A stretch of 35,444 nucleotides of DNA from Rhodanobacter fulvus Jip2 (GTDB lineage: Bacteria; Pseudomonadota; Gammaproteobacteria; Xanthomonadales; Rhodanobacteraceae), in contig NZ_AJXU01000033.1 of NCBI RefSeq assembly GCF_000264315.1, forward strand, positions 1-35,444, in the 5' to 3' direction. The notes below the pieces were generated by a model. That model was given only the letters and a program-made list of their open reading frames with translations. It ran no database searches and was not told the origin of the DNA. Of the stretch, positions 7,869 to 16,729 are shown in pieces; the stretch's first letter is position 1, and the number at the start of each line of letters is the position of its first letter. A program made the translations under genes and the position numbers.

Positions 7869-9854
7869 ATGTCGAACCGCGCGCTGCTCCCGCTTGTTTT
7901 CGCCACCGCGCTGCTGGCCGGCTGCGCCAGCCAGCCATCGCATCCGGTTTCGGCGCCGGACGGCGCGCGCGCCAGCGTGGCGATCCTGGAGACCACCGAC
8001 GTCCACGCCAACGTGCTCAGCTACGACTATCACAAGCTGAAGGCGGACGACTCGCTGGGCTACGAGCGTACCGCCACGCTGATCCGGCGCGCCCGCGACG
8101 AATTCCCCAACACCTTCCTGTTTGACAGCGGCGACACCATCCAGGGCACCGTGCTGGCCGATTACCAGGCGCTGGTGAAGCCGGTGCGCTGCGACGAGGA
8201 GCTGGCGATCTACCGGGCGATGGACGCGGTGGGCTACGACGGCGGCACGGCCGGCAACCATGAATTCAACTACGGACTGGGCTTCCTGTCGCAGGTCACC
8301 GGCACGCCGATGAATGTCGATGGCGGCCACGCCGACCGCTGCGCCGGCCCGCACTTTCCGCTGGTGCTGGCCAACGTCTTCAGCGCCCGCGACGGGCAGC
8401 CGATCTTCCAGCCGTGGACGGTGGTAACGAAAACCATCGACGCCTACACCGCCGACGGCAGCAAACTCCGCGTGCCGTTGAAAGTGGGCATCATCGGCTT
8501 CACCCCGCCGCCGATCATCGACTGGGACAAGCGGAACCTGGCCGGCAAGGTCACCGTCAGCGGCGTGGTCGAGGCGGCGCGGAAATACCTGCCGCAGCTG
8601 CAGGCGCAGCATCCCGACCTGATCGTGGCGATCCTGCATGGCGGCCTCAACACGGCGCCGTACACCCCGCAGATGGAAAACGCCGGCTGGTACCTGGCCG
8701 GCGTGCCCGGCATCGATGCATTGCTGCTCGGCCATTCGCATACCGAATTCCCCGGGCCGCGCTATGCCGGCATGAAGGACGTCGATGCGAAACGCGGCCT
8801 GGTGCGCGGCGTGCCTGCCGTGATGGGCGGCTTCTTCGGCAAGGACCTGGGCGTGATCCAGCTGGTGCTGGAGCGCAAGGACGGTCGCTGGGCGGTCAAT
8901 CGCGACGAGAGCCACAGCGAGGTGCGGCCGATCTGCAAGGCAAAGGATGATTGCGTGCCCGCCGATCCTGCCATCGCGCCGCTGGTGCAGAAAGCGCATG
9001 AAGCCGCCATCGCCTACATCGACACCCCGATCGGCGAAAGCACGCTGCGCATGAGCAGCTATTTCGCCGACGAGGGCAACCTGACCGCGCTGGCGCCGGT
9101 CAATGCGGCGCAGGCCGATTACGTGCGCAGGCAACTGCCGCGGCTGCACCCCGAACTGGCGAAAGTCCCCGTGCTTTCCGCCGCCGCCGCCTTCCGCACC
9201 GGCTTCGGCGGCGTCGATGATTACACCGACGTGCCCGCCGGCCCGCTGACCCTGCGCAGCGCCGCCGACCTGTATTTCTATCCCAACACCCTGGCCGCGG
9301 TGAAAACCGACGGCGCCGGGCTCAAGGCGTGGCTGGAGCAATCCGCCCAGCGCTTCAACCGGATCGACCCGGCCAGGACCGGCGAGCAACCGCTGATCAA
9401 CAGCCGCTTCACCGGCTACAACTTCGACCAGATCCAGGGCGGCATCCACTACCTGATCGACGTGTCGAAGCCGGCGGGCCAGCGCATCGTTTCGCTGAGC
9501 TTCCACGGCAAACCGGTAAGCCCGACCCAGCCGTTCATCGTGGTCACCAACAATTACCGCGCCAACGGCGGCGGGCATTTCCCCGGCCTGGATGGCAGCA
9601 CCATCGTGCTCAGCGTGGCGGACGGCAACCGCGAAATCCTGGCCAGGTGGCTGGAACAACGCGGGACCGTCGGCGCCGCCTCGCTGGAACTGGCGACCTG
9701 GCGTTTCGCGCCACTCAGGACGCGCGGCCCCGTGGTGTTCAGCGCACCCGGCGGCAAGCTGCCCGTGGCGCGCGCGGCGGGACTGACGAACATCAGCGTG
9801 CTTCGCGACAACGGCGACGGCACCGCGACCTACGCCATCGACCTGGCGCACTGA
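7869..9854 (+). CDS. cpdB: 2',3'-cyclic-nucleotide 2'-phosphodiesterase/3'-nucleotidase, predicted lipoprotein
   Basis: The 661-residue protein has a lipoprotein signal with lipobox LLAGC (Cys19). The N-terminal metallophosphoesterase domain shows TTDVHAN (Asp44, His46), DSGDTIQG, GNHEFNYG at about 129-136 and GHSH at 288-291, all binuclear metal-site motifs. FTPPPIIDWDKRNLAGKVTV follows the CpdB branch rather than UshA. The C-terminal 5'-nucleotidase substrate domain includes NNYRANGGGHF. The enzyme degrades RNA-derived cyclic and 3' nucleotides to nucleoside and phosphate outside the inner membrane. ATG 7869 is chosen because it starts the lipoprotein signal; an in-frame TTG at 7803 would put 22 residues before it. 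No good Shine-Dalgarno is visible. Confidence 0.9.
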   Translation: MSNRALLPLVFATALLAGCASQPSHPVSAPDGARASVAILETTDVHANVLSYDYHKLKADDSLGYERTATLIRRARDEFPNTFLFDSGDTIQGTVLADYQALVKPVRCDEELAIYRAMDAVGYDGGTAGNHEFNYGLGFLSQVTGTPMNVDGGHADRCAGPHFPLVLANVFSARDGQPIFQPWTVVTKTIDAYTADGSKLRVPLKVGIIGFTPPPIIDWDKRNLAGKVTVSGVVEAARKYLPQLQAQHPDLIVAILHGGLNTAPYTPQMENAGWYLAGVPGIDALLLGHSHTEFPGPRYAGMKDVDAKRGLVRGVPAVMGGFFGKDLGVIQLVLERKDGRWAVNRDESHSEVRPICKAKDDCVPADPAIAPLVQKAHEAAIAYIDTPIGESTLRMSSYFADEGNLTALAPVNAAQADYVRRQLPRLHPELAKVPVLSAAAAFRTGFGGVDDYTDVPAGPLTLRSAADLYFYPNTLAAVKTDGAGLKAWLEQSAQRFNRIDPARTGEQPLINSRFTGYNFDQIQGGIHYLIDVSKPAGQRIVSLSFHGKPVSPTQPFIVVTNNYRANGGGHFPGLDGSTIVLSVADGNREILARWLEQRGTVGAASLELATWRFAPLRTRGPVVFSAPGGKLPVARAAGLTNISVLRDNGDGTATYAIDLAH

Positions 9855-9954
9855 GCGACGCGGTACGGCGCGACCGGCGTTCGTTGCGGCGCCGCATTCC
9901 ATCCGCACGACGTGTGCAACACGCCGGAAGCGCCGCCGTGCGCGCCGCATAAAG

Positions 9955-9999
9955 TTACAAATGAATCTGTTGACTGCAGTGCAGCAACGCCTTTATGGT
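9955..9999 (+). promoter_or_regulatory. Promoter of the thr leader and hom-thrB-thrC operon
   Basis: TTGACT (9970-9975) and TATGGT (9994-9999) form a sigma70-type promoter with an 18-bp spacer. The 20 bases 9955-9974, TTACAAATGAATCTGTTGAC, match 16 of 20 positions of the sequence at the same place in front of the leu/ilv leader promoter. Initiation about 7-8 nt after the -10 would fall at or beside the leader ATG at 10007. Confidence 0.65.
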
Positions 10000-10006
10000 C
10001 GACGTC

Positions 10007-10153
10007 ATGTCGCCGTCATCCACGCCAGCACACATGCATCCCACGCCGCCTGGAAGCGGCTCCGTGCCGCCGTCGTTCGACGCCGTGATCATCACCGCCA
10101 CGATTACCCCGATTACCATTACTGGCTTCGGGTGGGTATCCGTGCGCGCATAG
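10007..10153 (+). CDS. thrL: thr operon leader peptide (Thr/Ile-rich attenuator peptide)
   Basis: This is a 48-codon ORF too short for normal gene calling. Codons 28-39 encode IITATITPITIT, five Thr and five Ile in twelve residues, the hallmark of a threonine/isoleucine attenuation leader. It ends with TAG 94 nt before hom. The ATG at 10007 lies 7 nt after the predicted -10 hexamer, implying a leaderless mRNA. The alternative in-frame ATG at 10034 has no Shine-Dalgarno, and ATG 9995 lies inside the -10 element. It shares Met-Ser, a GCAGCACACAT-like segment and control-codon position with the leu/ilv leader at 13886. Ribosome stalling here should report charged Thr- and Ile-tRNA levels. Confidence 0.8.
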   Translation: MSPSSTPAHMHPTPPGSGSVPPSFDAVIITATITPITITGFGWVSVRA

Positions 10154-10195
10154 AGTTACAGACGCAAACGGCCCCGCCCTCGATGATGCGGGCCG
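10130..10195 (+). promoter_or_regulatory. Mutually exclusive helices in the thr leader RNA
   Basis: Bases 10169-10177 (CGGCCCCGC) pair with 10188-10195 (GCGGGCCG), leaving one bulged C. The alternative partner GGGTGGG at 10130-10136, starting 7 nt after the last Thr codon, pairs with 10173-10179 (CCCGCCC) through six G-C pairs and one G-U. The two helices cannot coexist, as in an attenuator. No U-tract follows the downstream hairpin, so it is not a canonical intrinsic terminator. Confidence 0.45.
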
Positions 10196-10225
10196 GCACA
10201 CACCGATCACCGCCAGCGAGCACGG

Positions 10226-10242
10226 GCCTCTTCCGGAGAGGC
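10226..10242 (+). promoter_or_regulatory. Hairpin sequestering the hom ribosome-binding site
   Basis: GCCTCT (10226-10231) pairs perfectly with AGAGGC (10237-10242) around TCCGG. The right arm contains most of the Shine-Dalgarno GGAGAGG (10235-10241) that serves the GTG start at 10247. Formation of this stem should block translation of hom. Only a few pairs (10190-10194 with 10225-10229) link it to the upstream leader helices, so how the two are coupled is uncertain. Confidence 0.45.
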
Positions 10243-10246
10243 AATC

Positions 10247-11416
10247 GTGAACACCTGCGCACCACCACTCGTCGATCAACTGCAGCCCTTGCCGCTGACC
10301 GCGACCACGCCCGGCTCGACCGCGCGCCGTCGCGTACTGGCTGTCGGGCTGATCGGCCCCGGTCGGGTCGGCAGTGCCCTGCTGGCGCAGTTGCGCGCCG
10401 CCCAACCGCGGCTGGCCCGCGACGCCGGGCTTGATCTGCGACTGTGCGGCGTGGCCGCCAGCAAACGCATGTGGCTCGACTGCGACGACCCGGAACTGCG
10501 CGTCGGGCTGGGCAGCGGCGCCGAGCGCGCCCAGATCTGGCGCCCGGGCAACCTCGACGAGTTCGCTGCCCATGTCACGGGCGATGACGGCCGCCACGCC
10601 TTGCTGATCGACTGCAGCGCCAACGACGCCGTGGCCGAACGCTATGCCGACTGGCTGGCGGCGGGCATCCACGTCGTCACCCCGAACAAGCTGGCCGGCA
10701 GTGGCCCGCTGCAGCGCTGGCATGCGATCCGCGCCGCCTGCGCCAACGGCGGCGCGCGTTTCCGCTACGAAGCCACCGTCTGCGCCGGCCTGCCGATCGT
10801 GCAGACCTTGCGCGACCTGCTCGATACCGGCGACGAATTGCTGGCCATCGACGGCATGTTCTCCGGCACGCTGGCGTGGCTGTGCAACCGCCACGACGGC
10901 AACCATCCGTTTTCCACCCTGGTTCGCGAAGCCCACGCGCTGGGCTATACCGAACCGGACCCGCGCAACGACCTGTCCGGCATGGACGTGGCGCGCAAGC
11001 TGGTGATCCTGGCCCGTGAGGCGGGCTGGCCGCTGTCGCTGGAAGAGGTCGACGTGCAGAGCCTGGTGCCGCCCGAACTGGCGGCCTTGTCGCCCGAGGC
11101 GTTCATGCAGCGCCTGCCCGAACTCGATGCGCCAATGGCCAGCCAGCTGGCTGCCGCCCGCGCCGGCGGTGGCGTGCTGCGTCATGTCGCCAGCCTCGAC
11201 CGCCACGGCCACGCCAGCGTGAAACTGGTCGTGCTGCCCGCGGCGCACACCTTCGCCCACACCCGCCTGACCGACAACATCGTGCAATTCACCACCCGCC
11301 GTTATTGCGACAATCCCTTGGTCGTGCAGGGACCGGGCGCTGGCCCGGAGGTCACCGCCGCGGGCGTGTTCACCGATCTGCTGCGCATTGCCGAGTCGCT
11401 GGGGGTGCGCGCATGA
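10247..11416 (+). CDS. hom: Homoserine dehydrogenase, without aspartokinase domain
   Basis: This 389-residue protein matches the C-terminal homoserine dehydrogenase half of ThrA. It has a GPGRVG nucleotide-binding loop (37-42), [19 protein letters not shown], and the signature [20 protein letters not shown]. It reduces aspartate semialdehyde to homoserine with NAD(P)H in the cytoplasm. No aspartokinase sequence lies upstream: the leader region ends directly at this gene. A C-terminal ACT domain is also missing, so threonine feedback on this protein is not evident. The GTG start is supported by GGAGAGG five bases upstream. It is the first gene of hom-thrB-thrC and overlaps thrB by 4 nt (ATGA). 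Confidence 0.93.
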   Translation: MNTCAPPLVDQLQPLPLTATTPGSTARRRVLAVGLIGPGRVGSALLAQLRAAQPRLARDAGLDLRLCGVAASKRMWLDCDDPELRVGLGSGAERAQIWRPGNLDEFAAHVTGDDGRHALLIDCSANDAVAERYADWLAAGIHVVTPNKLAGSGPLQRWHAIRAACANGGARFRYEATVCAGLPIVQTLRDLLDTGDELLAIDGMFSGTLAWLCNRHDGNHPFSTLVREAHALGYTEPDPRNDLSGMDVARKLVILAREAGWPLSLEEVDVQSLVPPELAALSPEAFMQRLPELDAPMASQLAAARAGGGVLRHVASLDRHGHASVKLVVLPAAHTFAHTRLTDNIVQFTTRRYCDNPLVVQGPGAGPEVTAAGVFTDLLRIAESLGVRA

Positions 11417-12393
11417 ACGCGTCCGTCCTCGCCCCCGCACGCAACGAAACCGGACGCGACGTGGCCTGCGCCGTGGCCTATGCCAGCGTCGGCAATGTTG
11501 CCGTCGGCTTCGACATCCTGGGCCACAGCCTGGCCGGCCCCGGCGATCGCGCCGAGGTACGCCGGATCGAATCGCCCGAAGTACGCATCGCCGACATCCG
11601 CGGTTGCGTCACCGCGCTCCCCACCGATCCGCAGAAGAACACGGCCGGCGTGGCCTTGCTGGCATTCCACAAGGCGCTCGGGCTGGACCATGGCCTCGAG
11701 CTGACCCTGCACAAGGGCATCGCGCTGGGTTCGGGCATGGGCGGTTCGGCCGCTTCCTGCGTGGCCGCGCTGGTGGCCGCCAATGCCTTGTTGCCGCAAC
11801 CGCTTTCGCCCGAAGCGCTGTACCCGTTCGCGCTGCAGGGCGAGGCCTTGGCCAGCGGCAGCCAGCATGGCGACAACCTTGGCCCGATGCTGCTGGGCGG
11901 CCTGGTGCTGGCCACCAGGACGCGGCTGTTGCGCGTGCCGGTGCCGGCAGCGTGGCATTGCGCGCTGGTGCATCCGCACTATGTGCTGGAAACGCGCAAG
12001 GCACGCGCCGCGCTGGCGGGCAATTACGCGCTGGGCGAGTTCGTGTCGCAAAGCACGAATCTGGCCCTGCTGCTGACCGGCTGCTATCGCGGCGAGGCCG
12101 CGCTGGTGCGCGAAGGCCTGAAGGATGTGCTGGTCGAACCGCGCCGTGCCGCGCTGGTACCCAATTTCGCCAAGGTGAAGCAGGCCGCGCTCGACCACAA
12201 CGCGCTGGGCGCCAGCATTTCCGGCGGCGGCCCCAGCGTGTTCGGCTGGTACGAATCGCGCGCCGAAGCCGAGAGCGCAGCGGCCGCAATGCACGCCGCC
12301 TTCGCCGAAGCGGGGCTGGACAGCGACGCCCTGGTGTCGCCCGTGAACGGCCCGGCTGCCGCCGTCATTTCCGCCATCGAGGGCAATCCATGA
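11413..12393 (+). CDS. thrB: Homoserine kinase (GHMP family)
   Basis: The 326-residue protein carries the GHMP-kinase ATP loop [14 protein letters not shown] at about 103-116, the N-terminal [15 protein letters not shown] segment and a C-terminal glycine-rich [10 protein letters not shown] motif. It phosphorylates homoserine to O-phosphohomoserine, the substrate of ThrC next door. The ATG at 11413 overlaps the hom stop as ATGA, and the same 4-nt arrangement joins it to thrC, so the three proteins are probably translationally coupled. Length is close to that of E. coli ThrB. Confidence 0.94.
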   Translation: MNASVLAPARNETGRDVACAVAYASVGNVAVGFDILGHSLAGPGDRAEVRRIESPEVRIADIRGCVTALPTDPQKNTAGVALLAFHKALGLDHGLELTLHKGIALGSGMGGSAASCVAALVAANALLPQPLSPEALYPFALQGEALASGSQHGDNLGPMLLGGLVLATRTRLLRVPVPAAWHCALVHPHYVLETRKARAALAGNYALGEFVSQSTNLALLLTGCYRGEAALVREGLKDVLVEPRRAALVPNFAKVKQAALDHNALGASISGGGPSVFGWYESRAEAESAAAAMHAAFAEAGLDSDALVSPVNGPAAAVISAIEGNP

Positions 12394-13712
12394 GCCGCAT
12401 CGAACCCCTGCTCTACACCAGCACCCGCGCACGCAGTCCCTCGGTGGAGATCAGCCAGGCGATCGCCGCGGGGCTGGCACCCGATGGCGGCCTGTACGTG
12501 CCCGAGGTACTGCCCAGGATCGACCCGGCCACGTTCGACCCGCGCGGCAGCATTGCCGACACCGCCGCCACGCTGCTGGCGCCGTTCTTTGCCGGCGACC
12601 CGCTGGCCGACGAGCTGGCCGCCATCTGCGCGGAGGCGTTCGTGTTCGACGCCCCACTGCGCCCGCTGCCGCAACATCCGCAGAGCCTGATGCTGGAGCT
12701 GTTCCACGGACCCACCTCGGCGTTCAAGGATTTCGGCGCCCGCTTCCTGGCGGCATGCCTGCAGCGCTTGCCGCGGGTGAGCGGCCAGCCGTTGACGATC
12801 CTGGTGGCCACCTCCGGCGACACCGGCGCCGCGGTGGGCGCGGCCTTCCACCAGCGGCCCGGCGTGCGGGTGGTGATCCTCTACCCCGACGGCAAGGTCT
12901 CGCCGCGACAGGCGCACCAGTTGGGCAGCTTCGGCGACAACGTCACCGCGCTGAGGGTCGACGGGCGTTTCGACGACTGCCAGCGGATGGTCAAGGCGGC
13001 TTTGAACGACGCCGAGTTGCAGGCGCAGGTGCCGATGTCGTCAGCCAACAGCATCAGCCTGGGCCGGTTGCTGCCGCAGATGAGCTATTACGCGTACACC
13101 GCGCTGCGCTGGTGGCATGCGCACGGCGAGCCGCTGAACTTCATCGTGCCCACCGGCAACCTGGGAAACGCACTGGCCTGCCTGTGGGTGCGCGAGATGG
13201 GTCTGCCGATTGGCGAAGTACGCCTGGCATGCAACGCCAACGCCACGCTGGCGGATTATTTCGGCGGCGCCGAGTACACGCCACGCGACGCGGTGGCGAC
13301 GCTGGCCAATGCGATGGACGTGGGCGCACCGAGCAATTTCGAGCGGCTGCGCTGGACCTACCCCGATCCGTCGGTGCTGCGTCGCCTGCTGCGCGCCGAC
13401 TGCGTGGATGACGCCACCATCCGCGAGACCATCGCGCTGCATGCGCGCCAGCATGGCGAGGTGTTCTGCCCGCATACGGCCACGGCGATGCATCTGCTCG
13501 ACCAGTTGCGCGCCGCGGGCGACAACGCCAGCTGGGCCGTGGTGTCCACGGCCCATGCCGCCAAGTTCGAAAGCGTGGTGGAACCGTTGCTCGGCCATCC
13601 GCTGGACGTACCGCCGGCGCTGGCGGCGATGCTCCAGCGCCCGGCAACCGCGCTGCCGTTGGCGGCCACCGACGCGGCGCTGCACGACTGGCTGCTTGCA
13701 CACAAGGCCTGA
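12390..13712 (+). CDS. thrC: Threonine synthase
   Basis: The 440-residue PLP enzyme of fold type II converts O-phosphohomoserine to threonine and phosphate. The Schiff-base lysine is Lys113 in [25 protein letters not shown] is the phosphate-binding segment, and [13 protein letters not shown] follows. The frame is open far upstream through thrB, but ATG 12390 overlaps the thrB stop by 4 nt and gives the family N-terminus, starting with a short lead and [10 protein letters not shown]. It is the last gene of the thr operon; 423 bp separate it from leuA. The threonine made here feeds IlvA at the end of the next operon. Confidence 0.94.
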   Translation: MSRIEPLLYTSTRARSPSVEISQAIAAGLAPDGGLYVPEVLPRIDPATFDPRGSIADTAATLLAPFFAGDPLADELAAICAEAFVFDAPLRPLPQHPQSLMLELFHGPTSAFKDFGARFLAACLQRLPRVSGQPLTILVATSGDTGAAVGAAFHQRPGVRVVILYPDGKVSPRQAHQLGSFGDNVTALRVDGRFDDCQRMVKAALNDAELQAQVPMSSANSISLGRLLPQMSYYAYTALRWWHAHGEPLNFIVPTGNLGNALACLWVREMGLPIGEVRLACNANATLADYFGGAEYTPRDAVATLANAMDVGAPSNFERLRWTYPDPSVLRRLLRADCVDDATIRETIALHARQHGEVFCPHTATAMHLLDQLRAAGDNASWAVVSTAHAAKFESVVEPLLGHPLDVPPALAAMLQRPATALPLAATDAALHDWLLAHKA

Positions 13713-13776
13713 TCCAACCGTACGTCGACGAATGGTTGATTCGCCCATGATCGCCCGCAAAGTGCGCCTCGCGCCG

Positions 13777-13804
13777 ATGGACGTCCGGACTTCTGGACGT
13801 CCAT
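13777..13804. promoter_or_regulatory. Three tandem 8-mers / 10-bp inverted repeat after thrC
   Basis: Bases 13779-13802 read as three adjacent octamers, GGACGTCC, GGACTTCT and GGACGTCC. The outer arms 13777-13786 and 13795-13804 are perfect reverse complements (ATGGACGTCC). The block lies 45 bp upstream of the -35 of the leu/ilv leader promoter. It could be a thrC terminator stem (no T-tract) or an operator. Tandem palindromic octamers resemble the layout of MetJ met boxes (AGACGTCT), but that is only an analogy. Confidence 0.4.
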
Positions 13805-13834
13805 ACACCAGCGTTCGTTTGTCGGTGCACTCAA

Positions 13835-13878
13835 TTACAAACGTAAGTGTTGACAAGCCAGAGGGTGTGCCGTACGGT
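13835..13878 (+). promoter_or_regulatory. Promoter of the leu/ilv leader and superoperon
   Basis: TTGACA (13850-13855) and TACGGT (13873-13878) are separated by 17 bp. The preceding TTACAAACGTAAGTGTTGAC (13835-13854) matches the thr promoter at 16 of 20 positions. The leader ATG at 13886 begins 7 nt after the -10, where transcription should start. Confidence 0.7.
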
Positions 13879-13885
13879 CAACGAC

Positions 13886-14023
13886 ATGTCGCAGCGCAGC
13901 ACACATCGCCGCATCACCGGAATGAATCATCCCGCGATGGTTGCTGGTCCGCCGCGATTGCGCGGCGCGCTCATCCTTGTCCTTGTACTCGTACTCCTTA
14001 TTACCAACGGAGGTGCGGGCTGA
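13886..14023 (+). CDS. leu/ilv operon leader peptide (Leu/Ile/Val-rich)
   Basis: This 45-codon ORF was found by eye. Residues 29-39 are LILVLVLVLLI: six Leu, three Val and two Ile in an unbroken run of eleven, which is what a multivalent branched-chain attenuator needs. TGA ends it 47 nt before a strong terminator. No Shine-Dalgarno precedes any in-frame ATG. The first ATG, at 13886, coincides with the expected transcription start, so the leader message is probably leaderless. The N-terminus (MSQRST) and control-run position parallel the thr leader at 10007. Peptide function is inferred from classical attenuation; the codon run and structures are visible directly. Confidence 0.88.
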   Translation: MSQRSTHRRITGMNHPAMVAGPPRLRGALILVLVLVLLITNGGAG

Positions 14024-14080
14024 GGGCATGTGTCCAGGTAGTTAGAAGATAACCTGATGACTCCCGAAGAACCCCGCACC
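14012..14080 (+). promoter_or_regulatory. Antiterminator helix of the leu/ilv attenuator
   Basis: GGTGCGGG at 14012-14019, ten nt beyond the last control codon and immediately before the leader stop, is exactly complementary to CCCGCACC at 14073-14080, inside the terminator's left arm and loop. A ribosome stalled on the Leu/Val/Ile codons leaves 14012-14019 free to pair and block termination. A ribosome at the stop codon covers it and lets the terminator form. Confidence 0.7.
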
Positions 14081-14103
14081 CGGAAACGAATGCGGGGTTT
14101 TTT
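14070..14103 (+). terminator. Intrinsic terminator (attenuator) before leuA
   Basis: Arms AACCCCGCA (14070-14078) and TGCGGGGTT (14091-14099) form a perfect 9-bp stem around a 12-nt loop, with six T residues at 14098-14103. This is the clearest intrinsic terminator in the window. It lies between the leader stop and leuA, which identifies it as a transcription attenuator. Confidence 0.92.
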
Positions 14104-14135
14104 CATGCCCTTGGCACCGCCCCGCGGAGCCAGCG

Positions 14136-15739
<1,604 letters not shown>

Positions 15740-15743
<4 letters not shown>

Positions 15744-16729
15744 GCACGCCTTTCATCTGGCACAACGGTCAGCTCAAGCCCTGGGCCGAGGCCAATGTCC
15801 ACGTCAGCACCCACGCGCTGCACTACGGTTCCTCGGTATTCGAGGGCGAGCGCGTTTACGCGACCCATCGCGGGCCGGCGTATTTCCGGCTGGAGGACCA
15901 CACCCGGCGCCTGTTCGAGTCGGCCAAGGTGTACGAGATCGAGATCGGCTACACCGAGGCGCAGATCAACACCGCCTGCATCGAGCTGATTCGCGCCAAC
16001 CAGATGAAGTCGGCCTACGTGCGCCCGATCGTGTTCCGCGGCGCCGGCGGGCTGGGCGTGCTGCCCAAGGGCGAGGCGCCGGTGGACGTGGCGATCATGG
16101 CGCTGGACTGGGGCGCGTACCTGGGTGACGCGGCCGAACACGGCGCGAACGTGTGCGTGTCGTCGTGGAACCGGCCCGCGCCGAACACCATCCCCAGCTG
16201 GGCCAAGGCCGGCGGCAACTACCTCAACAGCCAGCTGATCGGGCTGGAGGCGCGCCGCGGCGGCTACGACGAAGGCATCGCGCTGGGCCACAACGGCCTG
16301 CTCAGCGAAGGCGCCGGCGAGAACCTGTTCCTGGTCAAGCGCGGCAAGCTGCTGACGCCGCCGTCCAGCGCCGGCATCCTGGCCGGCATCACCCGCGACA
16401 CCGTGCTGACGCTGGCGGCCGACCTGGGCCTGAGCGTGGAAGAACGTGACCTGCCGCGCGAGGCGTTGTATACCGCCGATGAGATCTTCATGACCGGCAC
16501 TGCCGCCGAGGTCACGCCGGTGCGCTCGGTCGATCGCAAGAACGTGGGCGACGGCACGCCCGGCCCGATCACCAAGGCCCTGCGCCAGGCATTTTTCGGC
16601 CTGTTCGACGGCCGTACCGAAGACCGCTGGAACTGGCTGAATGTTGTCGGTGACCGCGAAAACCAAGAACCGGCCGTCCACGGCCGGACTCCCCAGGAAC
16701 AGCCAGCGTCGACTGGAGCCAACGCATGA
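15740..16729 (+). CDS. ilvE: Branched-chain amino-acid aminotransferase
   Basis: This 329-residue fold-type IV PLP enzyme catalyses the last transamination to Leu, Ile and Val. [16 protein letters not shown] is near the N-terminus, the PLP lysine is Lys156 in [13 protein letters not shown], and [10 protein letters not shown] and [12 protein letters not shown] follow. The conserved domain ends near RTEDRWNWL. About 25 further residues ([14 protein letters not shown] and on) are encoded by DNA containing a 7-bp hairpin at 16670-16687 and are probably a recent low-constraint extension. The start overlaps the leuA stop (ATGA), and the gene overlaps leuC the same way. Confidence 0.94.
16670..16687. 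repeat. 7-bp hairpin inside the 3' end of ilvE
   Basis: CCGGCCG (16670-16676) and CGGCCGG (16681-16687) flank TCCA, 39 bp before leuC. It lies in the extra C-terminal codons of ilvE. It may be a short palindromic repeat captured into the coding region or an mRNA-stability element between ilvE and leuC. Confidence 0.4.

Noticed and set aside
7707..9950. Open minus-strand frame that would extend the alkaline phosphatase to 1330 residues
   Set aside because: It is antisense to cpdB, has Arg/His/Gly-rich shadow composition, and the lipoprotein signal with GAGGA upstream places the start at 7706.
9961..10434. 157-residue plus-strand ORF over the thr leader region and hom start
   Set aside because: It overlaps hom out of frame and has no domain; the real short ORF here is the Thr/Ile leader in a different frame.
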